Under the pieces are notes generated by a model, which had not been told where the DNA came from, made no database searches, and saw nothing but the letters and a program-made list of their open reading frames with translations. Position numbers and translations under genes: made by a program. A stretch of 64,000 nucleotides of DNA from Casuarius casuarius (lineage: Eukaryota; Chordata; Aves; Casuariiformes; Casuariidae): positions 2,963,644 through 3,027,643 of the forward strand of contig PTFA01000011.1 in NCBI GenBank assembly GCA_003342895.1, in the 5' to 3' direction. Positions 13,301-25,400 of this stretch are shown here, piece after piece (positions within the stretch are counted from its first letter, which is position 1; the number at the start of each line of letters is the position of its first letter).

Positions 13301-13510
13301 TTTATTTAGATTATTCAGCTTTGTATGATCTCTGCTATTTATTCTTCCTGCTTAATTTTCAAGGATTTTAATTTAGGTAATTTAGGTAATTCTGGACTTT
13401 TCCCTTGAATTTGTTACTGAACCATGACTCTTTTAGCTTCTGTTTGCAAATAAGTGCCTTAAAATTGTTTTTTTGGTGGTTTGCGGTATACAGACAACTC
13501 TAGCTTAACA

Positions 13511-13533
13511 GGCTTCCCCCTCCTTTTCTGCAG
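13511..13533 (+). other. EPHA5: Splice acceptor of exon 5
   Basis: A strong C/T tract (13513-13529) precedes TGCAG ending at 13533. The next bases, GA, complete the Arg codon begun in exon 4 and give Arg-Pro-Pro-Ser, the expected Eph sequence at this junction. Confidence 0.95.
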
Positions 13534-13869
13534 GACCACCTTCCGCTCCGAGGAATGTAATTTTTAACATTAATGAAACAGCTCTCATGTTGGAATGGAG
13601 CCCACCTAGCGATACCGGAGGAAGAAAAGATCTCACGTACAGTGTAATCTGTAAGAAATGCGGGTCGGACACCAGCCAGTGTGAGATATGTGGTGGAGGT
13701 ATCCGTTTCATCCCCCGGCACACAGGTCTGATCAACTCCTCCGTGACGGTGCTTGACTTTGTATCACATGTGAACTACACCTTCGAAATAGAAGCCATGA
13801 ATGGCGTCTCTGAGCTGAGTTTCTTGCCAAAGCAGTTCACGGCTATCACAGTTACCACCGACCAAGATG
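13534..13869 (+). CDS. EPHA5: EPHA5 exon 5: first fibronectin type III domain
   Basis: This 336-bp internal exon encodes about 112 residues: two bases finishing an Arg, 111 full codons from PPSAPRNV to VTTDQD, and one base of the next codon. It covers essentially the whole first FN3 domain, which spaces the ligand-binding head from the membrane and contributes to receptor clusters. Visible FN3 features are the PSAPRNV start, the core tryptophan in LEWSPP and the tyrosine in NYTFEIEAMNGVSELS near the end. Four cysteines occur in the Eph-specific insert (CKKC and CEIC). Three N-glycosylation sequons are present: NET, NSS and NYT. Length and phase equal the usual Eph exon 5, so joining to exon 4 is seamless. 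No damage is seen. The sequence reads as EPHA5 rather than EPHA3, EPHA4 or EPHA7, judged from memory. Confidence 0.96.
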
Positions 13870-13875
13870 GTAAGT
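13870..13875 (+). other. EPHA5: Splice donor of exon 5
   Basis: GTAAGT follows GATG. The exon ends after the first base of a codon. In EPHA5 the next exon is expected to begin by completing an Ala codon; that exon is not in the window. Confidence 0.95.
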
Positions 13876-14874
13876 TGTGTTACTGCACATCTTCTGAGCC
13901 CCTATCGTTTGTGCATATATTAGGTGTATCAGTTATTTATTGGGAGTCTGGGTCAGTGACATCATATGTAGTATGTTGTGCAGGTTGCTGCAAGTGCTTT
14001 TGGTGACAACTTCTGCTGACAGAGGGCACTAAATGCTTTTGTCAGTGGCCCAAGACCCCATTACACAGGGCACAAAAACACATCTTTCCTTGAAATTAAG
14101 TGTGTGCTTTGACTACCTGAGACTACCTGTAGCAGTGGTTCATCAGAATTGGTGTCTATGTCTGGTCCTTTTCCAAGTCTTTCCTTATGATTTCGATTTT
14201 GAAAGACTAGAACATCACACTATTTATCCAGCAATTTCACAATCCAAAGGTGAAATGAAAGCGGACCCATTTTCTTTAGTATCCATGTTTCGTAGTCCTA
14301 CATACATGCTTTACTATAAGATATTTCAACATCTGTATGCGCCACTTCCTTAAGTGAGGTATCCTAACAATTTTTCATTCTTTTATCTGTTTTTGAGCTC
14401 TATTACTAAAAGAGCTCTGTCATTTATTTCTGCAACTTTTTTCTCTCCCAGCTATAAAAATATTTACTCTGCCAGCAAACAGCAAAGCAATCTATAGTAG
14501 TGTTATCTTCTGGCTTGCGTTACTGTAGATCACAAGGTTATTTCAAAATTATCCCTTGCTGACATTTGTTCCAGAAATGTTTTCACCTACTGTGCAGTGA
14601 CATTGCAAGCGTAGCTGAACTGTATGATGGAGAACAGGAACTAAGCTAGCAAAACTAGAGTTTTGCGTAGCAGAGCTGTGGTAATATAAATGTATGTAGT
14701 AAAAGTGCTAATGTTGAGGATCCCATTATGTTCCAACTGTAGGAAGGCCCTGGGTTCTGTCACTGATCAGCCTAGCAAAAATCTGCTTACCTGTGTATCT
14801 GGGGCAAGTAGTTTTGTTGATGAGTAAGTAATGACTTGTTTGCCTTTGGGCATACGAAAATTAACAGCTTGCTG

Positions 14875-14891
14875 TGATGATGATGATGATA
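14875..14891. repeat. (TGA)n microsatellite
   Basis: Five uninterrupted TGA units followed by TAATGG. Confidence 0.95.
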
Positions 14892-16429
14892 ATGGCAATA
14901 CTAATAATATTCATGAAAGTGGATCAGGAAAAGCACCAAAACTACTCTCTCACCCTTCATGTTATGGTAGTAATGGAAGAGCTAATTATATAATATGCCT
15001 AATTATATGTGCCTTGCACTGAGAATTGTCTTAAGCTCTTGTAGGCTATATATCATGTTGCGAACTTGTGTCTCTCTTTTCCTTTCTCATTAGAGGAAAA
15101 AAGTGGTGCCAGAAGCTACCCCTGTGTATACTTATTTTTAGGTGTTTTGATACATGGTACTAAATGCAAGTCACCAACCAGGCACAGGTGGAGGTCACCA
15201 GAGATATGGTTTATTTTTAAACTGGCTAACAGCTGTCTGAACACAGCTTGTAAAGTGTAGTTAAGTGGTAGGCTTTTAAAAAATAATATATCTTTTGCTG
15301 TTGTCTGTTCCCTGTAAAAGGATATAGATTTTCACTGCAGTTCACTCAAAAGAGGGGAAAGGACCAATCGTTTGGTAATTTGTGACACACTGACAGTAAA
15401 CTCTAGAGTGTAGGCTGCTTGCATTCCCTATAATAATTCTTACATGACTAAAAATGCTGTTGGAAGGCCTTTGGAGAATTTAAGGCCAGATTTCCAGAAT
15501 ATCAGTCAGTTTATTTGGATATAAAAAGACAGGTTTGCAGGAGGAAGAATTGTAATAAACGACATGGAGGAACCTATAAAATGTAGTTACAAAGATAAAA
15601 CTATTTTTGTAGGCTTAGAACCTGTATAGTTGTATAAAATCATAAAAATGGTAGCTGTATATTTAAAAGACAAAGAGAGGAAGATAAAGTCATAGGAAAT
15701 ATGTCTTGGAAGAAAATAATGGAGTTTGGTTGATGGATATTATTGAGACAACAATAAACATTTTTTGTGAACTTCTCTTAGTCATGAATAAAAAGTAGTA
15801 GTATGCAGACAGGTAGGGAGTCTGACCTGAGAACAGGACGCCACAGAACTAAAGCTTCAGAACATTGCAGAGACTTTATTAATGGTTGTAAACCACATTG
15901 AAGTTCCCAGATAAAAGGGTTAGTGACCTTTTTAGTTTTATTGTTAGCCAACTACTAGCTAACTATTTATAGTTTCGCTTTTGCCATCGTTTAGCTTTTG
16001 CCTTTATGTTGTAAATATTTTCTAGCTGGACCACCAAAATGTAAGCTGTTGCAGTCTTTCCTTATAATCTTACTTATCCTGAAAGAGGCAGCACTTATTG
16101 CACGTTGTCGCAGGATCGTGCACATGTTCACGTAAGCCAGAGATACAAGATTAGAGCACAAGTATGAAGTGACAACAAATCAGTATCTTAACGTGCACAG
16201 GGATTGAATGAGCAGAAGAAATCTTAAGATATCATTGGTTTAAAACCATTTTTCCCTTTGATGCATGTGTAATATAAAAGATGTATAATAAATTATAGTT
16301 GGACAGAATTTTTACCCTATGTTCATATAATCTTCTCATGCATAGTGTTTTAATACTTCTTATGCTATATGCATTGTATTGAAGTGGTAGGTCTCTTTAT
16401 AAATATATAAATTGCTTTCTTCAGTTGTT

Positions 16430-16447
16430 ATTGAACAATTGTTCAAT
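16430..16447. repeat. Perfect 18-bp palindrome
   Basis: ATTGAACAATTGTTCAAT is its own reverse complement. ATTGAACAAT occurs again just downstream (16459-16468), so the unit is partly duplicated. No function is evident. Confidence 0.95.
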
Positions 16448-18249
16448 TGTTAAGAACATTGAACAATATCTTTAGCTGATGTAAATCAAGACCATTCTGT
16501 GAACTACAATAATTTACAGTAGCTAAGGAGCTAGCATTTAATTTTCTTTTAAGCATATTGGATTTACTTTCCTCTAATTGCCTGTTCTTTTTGATCGTTT
16601 ATTTGGAATTAACAGATTCTTCTTTAAGCATGCAAAATTATTAGTTTGTTCTTTAAGGGTTTTTCCTCTCTTTTTGGAGAAAGTATCACTGTTGGCATTT
16701 TGCTGGCTAAGTTCATGTAATGAAGAGTACTGTGAGCATCCATAGAAACTGCAGAATTGGATCCTACTCCAGTTAGTGAGCAGAGGACTCTGAGAATGTG
16801 AAAGACAGAATGTGCTGGTAGATGTGAAATAATTCAGAAGTGATTAATGCTCGTCTTCATGCACAGAGCTCTACCACATATGTTAAAATCCTAACCACCT
16901 CCACAAACAACCACCAACATCAGAAAGATTAAGTACACTTCCCAGTTGTAACAATGACAAAAATCAACCTAAAGGAAAGTAATTTTTTTTTGGCTTTGCA
17001 AACTACATCCTGCAAACCAGCTTATGATTTGATGACTAAAGTGTTACCTGATCGGGACCAATACTGAAAAAGACTTACAAATGTTTATTTGGGTAATAAT
17101 ATAAAACCCATTTCTAGTATTCTTGACTTTGGTAGTTATTAGTTTCTTACAAATATTAAAAATTGTGTTATCCGTATGTTTTTTCCCCCTGGGTTTCATA
17201 AGGAAAGAGGGTTCATGCAGACACATTGTCTGTCAGGCACCCTAAAGAACAGCGAACCCATTAGCCAACAGGAGTTTGCTGGCGGGGGGTGAGACTTCAG
17301 AGATACCAAATTCTCACAACAGGCATGTGGAAAATGGCCGTGAGACCACTTTCAGCCACCAAGCTGTGGGTTGGATCTGCAACCTGAGAAGCAGGATTCA
17401 ACTGTATTAGGCTTGCTTACTGCACTAGACACACCAGCTGAGTGACCAGTTAACCTGTACATTGGCCAGCCAGTAAAAAAGCATACATATAATTCCTGTA
17501 TGACCACAGCACATGCTGTGTCTTGTCTGGGAGGCATGGCAAACAAGGGTCAGGATGTATTAAGAAGCTTAGATGTTGCAGATGGAGAGATGAGGGGAGT
17601 AAGGTACATGCTGCTCTTGTATGGCTTTGTTTCAAAATGTTTTGAGGTATCAAAGTAATCCATACTTTAAATTCAGATAAATGGACAGATAAACAGAAAA
17701 AGATTCTGTTCAGAAAAGCACTTAAGCAAAGTTTCTCCCTGTTCAAGGAAGCTCATTGGGACGCATTAAGTGCTTTCCCAAATCACTGCCAAAGTAATTT
17801 GTGAGCAACTAAAAGGTAAAATATGTTTTCAAAAAAGGCTCATCAAAAATGTTTAACAATACTGTTGCTGAGAAAAGTGCCTGGGTGCCTTTTCTTTGTC
17901 AGATAAGAGGGTTTTATGCAGCAGTAAATATGCTAGGTATGAAGTAATTGTACTCAATTGACTTTAAATCATTGTATAAAGAGGCAGAAAATAATACGCT
18001 GAATTGTAATTTATGTTTCTCTTACGACTAATGGAAGAAGGAGACACCTCACTATATAACCTTCTTACCATGCCTTAGAGTCTACAATGCCTAACAAAAA
18101 ATCAGAAGTACTTGAGGTTTTTTCATGCATAATTTAAGCAGTAAATAATGAATAATTAAGCAAAACAGAGCTTAAAACAATAGTTCCTATTTCCAAATGG
18201 TAATTCACACATGCATTCCCCCAGTGGGCATTCATACGTTCCATTACCT

Positions 18250-18890
18250 GAGATCAGAGGGGACTTTTTGCTTTGCGCTGTGCTGAGGGGAAGTATAGGC
18301 ATGAGGGATGGACTGAGTACATGAGTGCAGGAGCACGTTGCGACCAGCTCCATTTCAGCTCACCGTTTTGGCTGCTCGCTTGAGAAATGGCGCTCCGTAG
18401 CCAGAGTTTCTCTCCTAGTTTAGCTTCCTCATTGTCCAGACTGCGTCCTCGCCGCTGCACTGCACTGCAGGCCTGTGTGGCTGGCAACCCCTGGCTCGCT
18501 TTTCAGCTGTGAGCCCCACAGCAGTGACCTCCCCTAAAATCACAGTCCAGCCCTGGGATGCTTAGCAGCCATCAGTCCATGCGCGGGCTCCTTCCGCACG
18601 TCTTTCCTGCCTCGGCAGAAAGTTTACAGTCCAGAGATACTCTTTCTGCCATTGCATCTCAGAAATCTCCTTTTATCCCTCTTCAGTCCTGGAGCTCCTG
18701 AGTGATGCTGGGCTGTGTCCTCAGAACCTGCTAAGGGTAGGCAGGCTCCAGGGCACAAGAGACGTCGTTCTGGCTGGACTCGTGCCCTGTCACCGTGTTA
18801 GACACCTGTCTCCTTGTGCTGTGCCGGCCCAATGGAGGCCACCATTGACTGGCCTTGGCATCCCGACAGCCTCTGCCCGTAAGAGCCATG
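18250..18890. other. GC- and CpG-richer patch within intron 5
   Basis: By eye this 640-bp stretch is clearly above the surrounding GC level and carries about 23 CpG dinucleotides, concentrated at 18330-18620. The flanking intron has far fewer. The count gives an observed/expected ratio near one half, so it falls short of a classical CpG island. No TATA box, splice-site pair or coding family is recognised. It could be an intragenic regulatory element, an alternative promoter remnant or a decayed repeat. Confidence 0.45.
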
Positions 18891-19599
18891 AATCTGGTGG
18901 GTTTCCTGTGTCTAATACATTTTATTTTACATGAGCCATTTGCAGATTTATCTTAAGTGGTAAGGTGTCTCCCGATCTGGTGGTAAAATCTTGCTGGTGT
19001 CTGCAAGGGATGGCCTCTCATCTAACTCCTAATTACAAATGAGTTACAGCAAGTTCATTGCTCCCACTTCAGACTTATTTGTAGCCCAGTGTGGATAGTC
19101 TGTAGCAACAGCGACCTCTGATCACTCTTTTAAAATCATGGGATTGAGGAACACGCGGAAGAATTTCAGTTTCACCCCCAGGAGTAAACATGTGCATATC
19201 GCCGTGTAGCATAACAGCAATGAAGGGTGGAAAGTGTTGAGAGCCTCAGCCCACTGTCAGGAAAGAGTTTCAGTGCCAATGACTTCTGCCAGGACAGTTT
19301 ATCAGGATTAATCCCACTGGCTGATGACAGTGTACATTCAGGATGTCTGCCTTGTTTAAGGCATCCTAAATTGCTCCTACAGTAGTATTTGACATCCACC
19401 TTAATTAAAAAGTCAAGTTTCTTTTTTTTCCTTAAGTCTCAAACCTCTACATATGTGATTGTCCGTTGTAATTTCAAAGGGAAGAAAATTTCCCTTTGTA
19501 TGCTGGCATGATGAAGCCCTTTAAACCATCTCCCAAACTATTTATGTTAATATTTATAAATCTAAAGAAAAAGCTGTTTCTCATCACTGGTCGTCAAAA

Positions 19600-19930
19600 T
19601 GGAATAGCAGGTTGCATAAAAGCCTGTTATGAAGCAGTCACAAAGCCGCCTCCATGAGACATCACCAGAGCTCAAGCCACATTAATGGCCTAGAAAAGAA
19701 ATACCATGGAATTTTCATATTTGACAATAAATGGGAAATTCCTGACATCTGCCGACCTGCCATCTACAGCTGTTTTGATGTTTTGACCAAGTCCTGTACT
19801 GTCATGGGAACAGTGTGCAACAGTGCTGCTGGTGCTCTTTATGTGAAAAATTTGAAGAGAAATATTAAAGTGGTGGATACGGCCTAGAGACACTGCATGT
19901 CTAATTGCCCATGCCAAATATAATGTAAAG
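19600..19930. promoter_or_regulatory. Candidate conserved noncoding segment
   Basis: This mid-GC stretch of high complexity lacks homopolymer or dinucleotide runs, unlike most of the intron. A + strand frame is open from 19654 to 19887 but has no start context, splice pair or recognisable domain. Its texture is what I expect of conserved noncoding DNA; that is inference only. Confidence 0.2.
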
Positions 19931-20037
19931 ACAGAAAGAGGGATTTCTAGCAAAAAAAGAATTGTTTGAGAACTTTAGCACCTATTTGTTCCTGCACTTT
20001 TTGGCTAATTCTTAGGATACTGCTGAACAATATTAAA

Positions 20038-20065
20038 TTTTCAAATTACACGTTTAATTTGAAAA
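20038..20065. repeat. Inverted repeat, 11-bp arms, 6-base loop
   Basis: TTTTCAAATTA and TAATTTGAAAA pair perfectly around CACGTT. Part of the right arm (TTTAATTTG) repeats directly downstream at about 20068-20077. Candidate small cruciform, or a scar of template switching. Confidence 0.93.
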
Positions 20066-21099
20066 GGTTTAATTTGCAGCACTAAGCAATGAATATTCAT
20101 GCCAGTGTGTAAAACTCCATGTATATGTATGCATATTTGTCTCAGTGTGTGCATATAAATTAAAAATCTACAATTAGAAATGAAACCACAAGGCAACAAT
20201 ATTAAATCTTGATTCGCCGACCTGTTCAACTCCCATTCTGTTGGATAATCTTCAGGTCTCCCCACCTGCAAAGCTTTGAGGTGAGATCGATGTGCAGCAT
20301 AGTTACTGCCCCCAGATTTTCATCTGCTGGTCACGTTGGTACATTTAGACTACTTTTTGCTGATATTTCCTTACACATAGGTCTGATTACTACGCAGTCA
20401 TCACAGGTGAAAAATTACTTTTAAAACAATCTTGATTTATATCCTGAAGATATTTAAAATAGTTATAAATTTTCCTTAACCAATATGTTCATTTTTTGCT
20501 GGCAGATATTGATGTTCAGCCATTTCTTTAATGCAGCAAAAGCCAATGTGATTCCATTTACTTTCATTTCTTGTTTACCAGTATTATCAGTTAAGCTAGT
20601 CAGACAGTTCATAGCTTTAAGATATGTTTCTTAAAGTTACACAAAATGAGGAGAGCAAAATGAAATTCTAGTTTTGAGGAGGAGGGGAAAGAGGTTAATC
20701 AATACTAGGAAGTATTTTTCCTGTAATAGACTACGCGGTGTGGTCTTTCAGCTTTTGTAATAGTTTCTTTCATTGCATGGGACACTATTGTTTATAACCA
20801 TGGGCAATTTCAACACAATGTGCATTTTTCAACAATTTTCTTTTTTAAGTTGTAACTAAAATACCAAGTCCACATTCTGCAACCGTCCATATATTTAATA
20901 ACAGTTTATTTCAATCTACAGAAGGGGCATTTGTGGAGAATAATGTAATATGGTTGTTACACGTAAATTGGTTGGCGTACAGCGCTAGGAAAAGAAATAT
21001 GCCTTTGTTTTGTTTGTTTCTATTGTAGTCAGAAGCTGTTAAGGGTACTCAGCACATTCGGTGATTAAGCCCTGGGAATAAGATGTTTGTTTATCAACC

Positions 21100-21270
21100 T
21101 TGGTGATTTTAAACAAAAATGTCAAATAAGCTTACTGGTACTGTATGCATGACACTCAGCTAAGAACCATATTAGGTTAATCAAGCACATTTCAATTAGC
21201 TGGAACCTTTAGCGGTGAATGATACATAGTTAGAAAAATCATTATTGAATATTCTAGTCAAGGTAGGGTA
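21100..21270. promoter_or_regulatory. Candidate regulatory segment with homeodomain-type motifs
   Basis: Contains CATTTCAATTAGCTGG, TTAATCAAGC and TTTATCAACC-type motifs in a non-repetitive setting. Support is motif texture only. Confidence 0.15.
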
Positions 21271-24200
21271 TAAGAGATTTCAGACATAAACTGGTGACTT
21301 AAGTAATTAGAAACCTCTGCCACAAATGTTAATTGACTGACTTCTGAAATTCTTCAGAATTGCATTAGCAACCTTCTGTTTTCAGAGTTTACCTAAACAG
21401 TTCTGAAAGCTATTTCATTAAAAAAAACCTTCAGTGTTTCCGGTATATGACAAGTGAAATGAGGACTTTGTTGCTTTCTTGGCAAGTGGAATGATTTTGG
21501 TCAAGAGTGGTAGCGGAAGACATTCATCACGGCTAGTCAGTCTGAAACAAATTGTGTTTGTAGATGTCATGACTTTCATGCAAACCTTTAGGGAGCGTGT
21601 TCAAAATGAAGGGCACGGTAAATTACAAACCAATTCTGCTGATGTTTGCTATGGGGTCTTTAAAGCAATTATGTCGGTAGCAGGTTGCTCCGATTCATTT
21701 GCTTCTTAAAATGTAGTTTCTTCATTACACTCAACAACCCTTCTCCTTCAACTTCTGTGACTCTTCCATATGCATTTGCCTTAGGCTCACAGTTTGGAGA
21801 CAGTTTTCATTTATATACGATAATGGCATTAAGTTGTGGAATAAGGTTGAGAGCAGACTCAAAATTACATAGTTGCTAAAGCTTCACAAGTCTATTTGTT
21901 TTACAGTTCTGCTAGCTTCAAGATAGTGTTTCTAATAACTTACTCTTACCTTTAGCTGCCCAGACGAATAATGAGAGACATCTGTTTGCTAGCTTCATAT
22001 CTATATTACATATTTAAATGTTTTCACACTGTCGTAAAACTTATACTGGCTCTCCATCGAAATAGTAACAAAGATTGCTTCTCTGAAAAGACTAATATTA
22101 GCCAGGATATGCACACTGAATATTTCATTTGGAGATATATGTTGCCCTTCACAACCCCTGTCGTAACGAAGACTTCATATTCTGGTCTGAATTTTGCCTG
22201 ACAGAGAAAAGGGGAGGGTGACAGGCAGCATGAAGGTTGCCTTGTGGATTTGGTAGCAAAAGAAGGAAAAAAGGTGCTCTTAATCCTGTGAAGTCTTACT
22301 TCCTTCTAGTGTGCAATTTCTGGTTTCCATTGAGAAGTAGCTTTTGTATATTAAATACCTGTACTGTGCTTCCTTTCTCTTCTTGTCCGACTTCTCTTAA
22401 AATCTTCGTTTACGGAGAAGTAGAAATACTATCCAGTATTCAAGACATTGCTACAGATTCTAAAGCAGACTTTTTAAATAATATCATTTTAAACCAGTTT
22501 CATACTTTGTTGGCCCTCTGGAGTAAGTGCCACTAATTCTGTGCAGGTCTGGCTATTCAGGGGAATTTGTCTCTGTTGTTTACACTTACTAATTTATATG
22601 TAAGTCGGCAAAGTGTGTCAGATAAAAGGGCTTGACTTTGTTATCTACATGTAGAGTTGTTATGGTAGCCAAAAGGTGAAGAAAGGTGGTCCACAGTACC
22701 ATTCCCAAGCAGAAGGGAAGCAAGAATAAAATAATTTCTTATAAAAATAGCCCATGTTCAGCAAACTAGACTGATTTATTTTCCGTGTTTCCTTTACCTT
22801 CTCTTTTGAGATAGGAATGTCATCTTGTGCACTAGATTATGCCGTATCTGAAAACTGAATTTTTAAATGAAATATTTACAAGAAATTATGAAATTAGATC
22901 TAATGATCCAAAGTTGTTTCATTGGAAGTCAGTTGCAAGACATATGCAAGAGAGATCTTGCCCAGCCAGTGTTTCATGATCATTCATGTTGTCTCCTCTA
23001 GTCTTGCTTAGTCCTTTTTGCTTTCCTCCACAGTGCTCAGATAATTTTTCTGCTGAAGTTAATGGCAAAACCCTAAAACCTTGCTCCAGCATTAATTAAT
23101 CCCTGTCTCCATTGAATCAATCTATATTTGTTAGAGTTTTCTTTGTGCTCATTCTTTCTAAATATAAAGTAATATTTTTAAGGGTGTCTTTTCCATATCA
23201 TTTTAAATAATACATGCAGCAGGTTCTAATATATTGTGTGCTTGATCTATAATTGTATTGAAGAGTTTAGAGATTAATGTGCATTATCTAAGTGACTCAT
23301 AAATTCTAACTTGTTATGCATTGCAGACAGCTGATGTATGATCCTGTAAGTTACTGACAGTTTTTTAGCCAGTTTCCAATACTGTTTTTTACAGTTTAGA
23401 AATAAATGATCATTTTATTTTATTAACTCAAATCTGCCTGGAAACCAGACTGTCCGATTCAGATGATCAGTTCATATTTACTTAATATTAAACTCTAGGC
23501 TCCATTTTTCAAAATTAGATTGTTCTCCTAAAATTATCTAACACTTTTTTTCATCCTATAATTGAAGATCAATGAGGACTGAAAAAAAATTTCTACAGGG
23601 TAGGTAATAGGGTAATGGGGTTCAGGAAATTCGGTCTATGGTTCAAGGATGATGGGCTACAGTTTATCAACAGTAGAGAATATATGAGATTCCCTTCCTC
23701 CACCTACTGATAGGTTTTTCTGTCAAACTGGAAATGTCATTTATTAATTAGACATGAGGTGAATTGCTCATATGTCATTGCCAGACATCCATAGATATGA
23801 TTTATTCTAATAAAGGGAAAAATATTTTAACTGATACTTAGCATCCTTCTATGGCAATTTACAGAAAGTATTGATTTCAGTTTATAAATAATGCAACTCT
23901 AACTAGTATATGAAATCTTTGGAGAGAGGAAATAGAGAAAATCACTATTTTTCTTATGTAGTGATAAGTACTATTTATCTTAAAAATGCTTGCTTACATT
24001 TAGAAGTGAATTTTGTATGGTTAAGGAAGCAAGTTGACAGCCTGGAAATTTATACCTTTTCAGAGAACATGTATGACTTTGGAGCTGTGTTAACGTGGTT
24101 TCCTGGTGGCTTTTATTTTGATGCTGGGAGATTATCTTTAAGAGAAGGGCATAGTTTTATCTGCATTTATCTCCCCAAACTTTTCCTGAAACAATCAGGT

Positions 24201-24959
24201 TTAGTGGTGCCAGTTTCAGTGGTCACTTTTATTATGTACAGCATACTGTTATACTGAAAAAGTAATTAATCTCAGATAAACAAAGGGATGTTTGCCAGAT
24301 CTTTGAAGCTCAATTTCACTGTGAATAGTTTCTCAAAGTACAAACTGTAGGAGGCTTTCAACTGATGTAAAAACAGCTAAGTTGTGTCTCAAAATCTCCA
24401 CCGCTTGGCCAGTAGAGCTTCTGTACCGCAGGGAGCCACCTGTGCCAAACACACTATTCCCGCTTTAACGTGATATTGTAATGTTTTTACATCATCTTCC
24501 AATGTACCTAACAGTGCAACTCTCTGCAGGTTCAAGGTCATAGTGCAGGGACATCTTTATCTGTTTTCCAAGTTATCTGATATCATATTTATTTCATTAT
24601 GTTCCTCTTGGGAATTTTTGCTTTTCTGCTACGTGTTCATCTGTGACATGATTGCTTTGCAATCTTGGATAGCCGAGGATGTCAGCTGCAATACTGTGTG
24701 GTGAACATCTCGTAAAGCCAGGCTATGGCGTAAAAAATAAATTCAGCTCTTGTTTTCCCACGTTCCACTGTATATACAGTTGCATTCTGTATAGACTTTC
24801 TAGATAACCTTTGCATTCTGTCAAGTATAATAATTCTAATATAGTTCTTTTAAACAGCAGTGTGAATACAATATTCTTAGTATTTCCATTTTTCCTTTTT
24901 AAGATGATGGCTATATTGTCAGACACTGAAAATGTGCTTTGCTCATGCAGTTTTAGGCA

Positions 24960-25400
24960 GAATAAGAATGTAACATTTTCAAATATTATTTGAGAGAGCA
25001 GAATATATGCCAGTTTTTATGAGCAAGTCAGTATTGATCAATCTCAGTTTATGAAAGATTAAAATTAATTAAAATCTCAATCTGGAATCTCTTCTATAAT
25101 TAAATATAATTTAAAGGATGAAACCTCATACTATTTTTACTATATATAGATTTATTTCTATATGTATGTATATACTATACAGAACTGTCATACATGTATT
25201 AATAGTGAGAAGATAATAATTTGCCACTCATTGATTAATCTAATACTAAATGCATGTTAATATGTTAAAGTCTTTCTGTTTGATAAGAAAATTTTATCAT
25301 TTTACTTTGTTGAAAAATTTTAATAATTTTGTCATATTTTCGTAATTACCAGATTGATACATAGGCTACATTTCCGTGTAGCACTAGAATTGCATTTTCA
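24960..25400. other. Strongly AT-rich tract
   Basis: Long runs of AATTAA, ATATATAG and TTTTAATAATTTT-type sequence. Composition resembles matrix-attachment or easily unwound DNA, but no specific element is identified. Confidence 0.4.

Larger units (their letters stand above)
4890..13533 (+). other. EPHA5: EPHA5 intron 4
   Basis: This 8,644-bp phase-1 intron runs from GTAAGT to a pyrimidine-rich CAG. It is AT-rich and low in recognisable repeats. If exon 4 were not spliced, the frame would stay open for about 66 more codons to a TAA at 5090-5092; an AATAAA lies at 5325-5330. Other contents are an inverted TA/TG-rich repeat at 8618-8646, a possible regulatory segment near 9500-9650 with two octamer motifs, an old palindromic repeat at 10088-10202 and an L2/MIR-like trace near 10285-10350. 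The stretch 8870-9330 is locally stop-poor in several frames on both strands, which reflects composition and not a gene. I see nothing else in 10400-13500 beyond small tandem stutters, for example at 12049-12071 and 13370-13393. Confidence 0.85.
13876..18249. other. Intron 5, proximal stretch without genes
   Basis: AT-rich intronic DNA. It holds a (TGA)n microsatellite at 14875-14891 and an 18-bp perfect palindrome at 16430-16447. I see no exon, RNA gene or recognisable transposon. Confidence 0.6.

Noticed and set aside
13570..13735. Minus-strand open frames opposite exon 5
   Set aside because: These are antisense shadows of the real FN3-coding exon.
15484..15530. GGCCAGATTTCCAGAATATC, reminiscent of another sauropsid repeat terminus
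   Set aside because: Only one short phrase agrees and no arm or palindrome follows.
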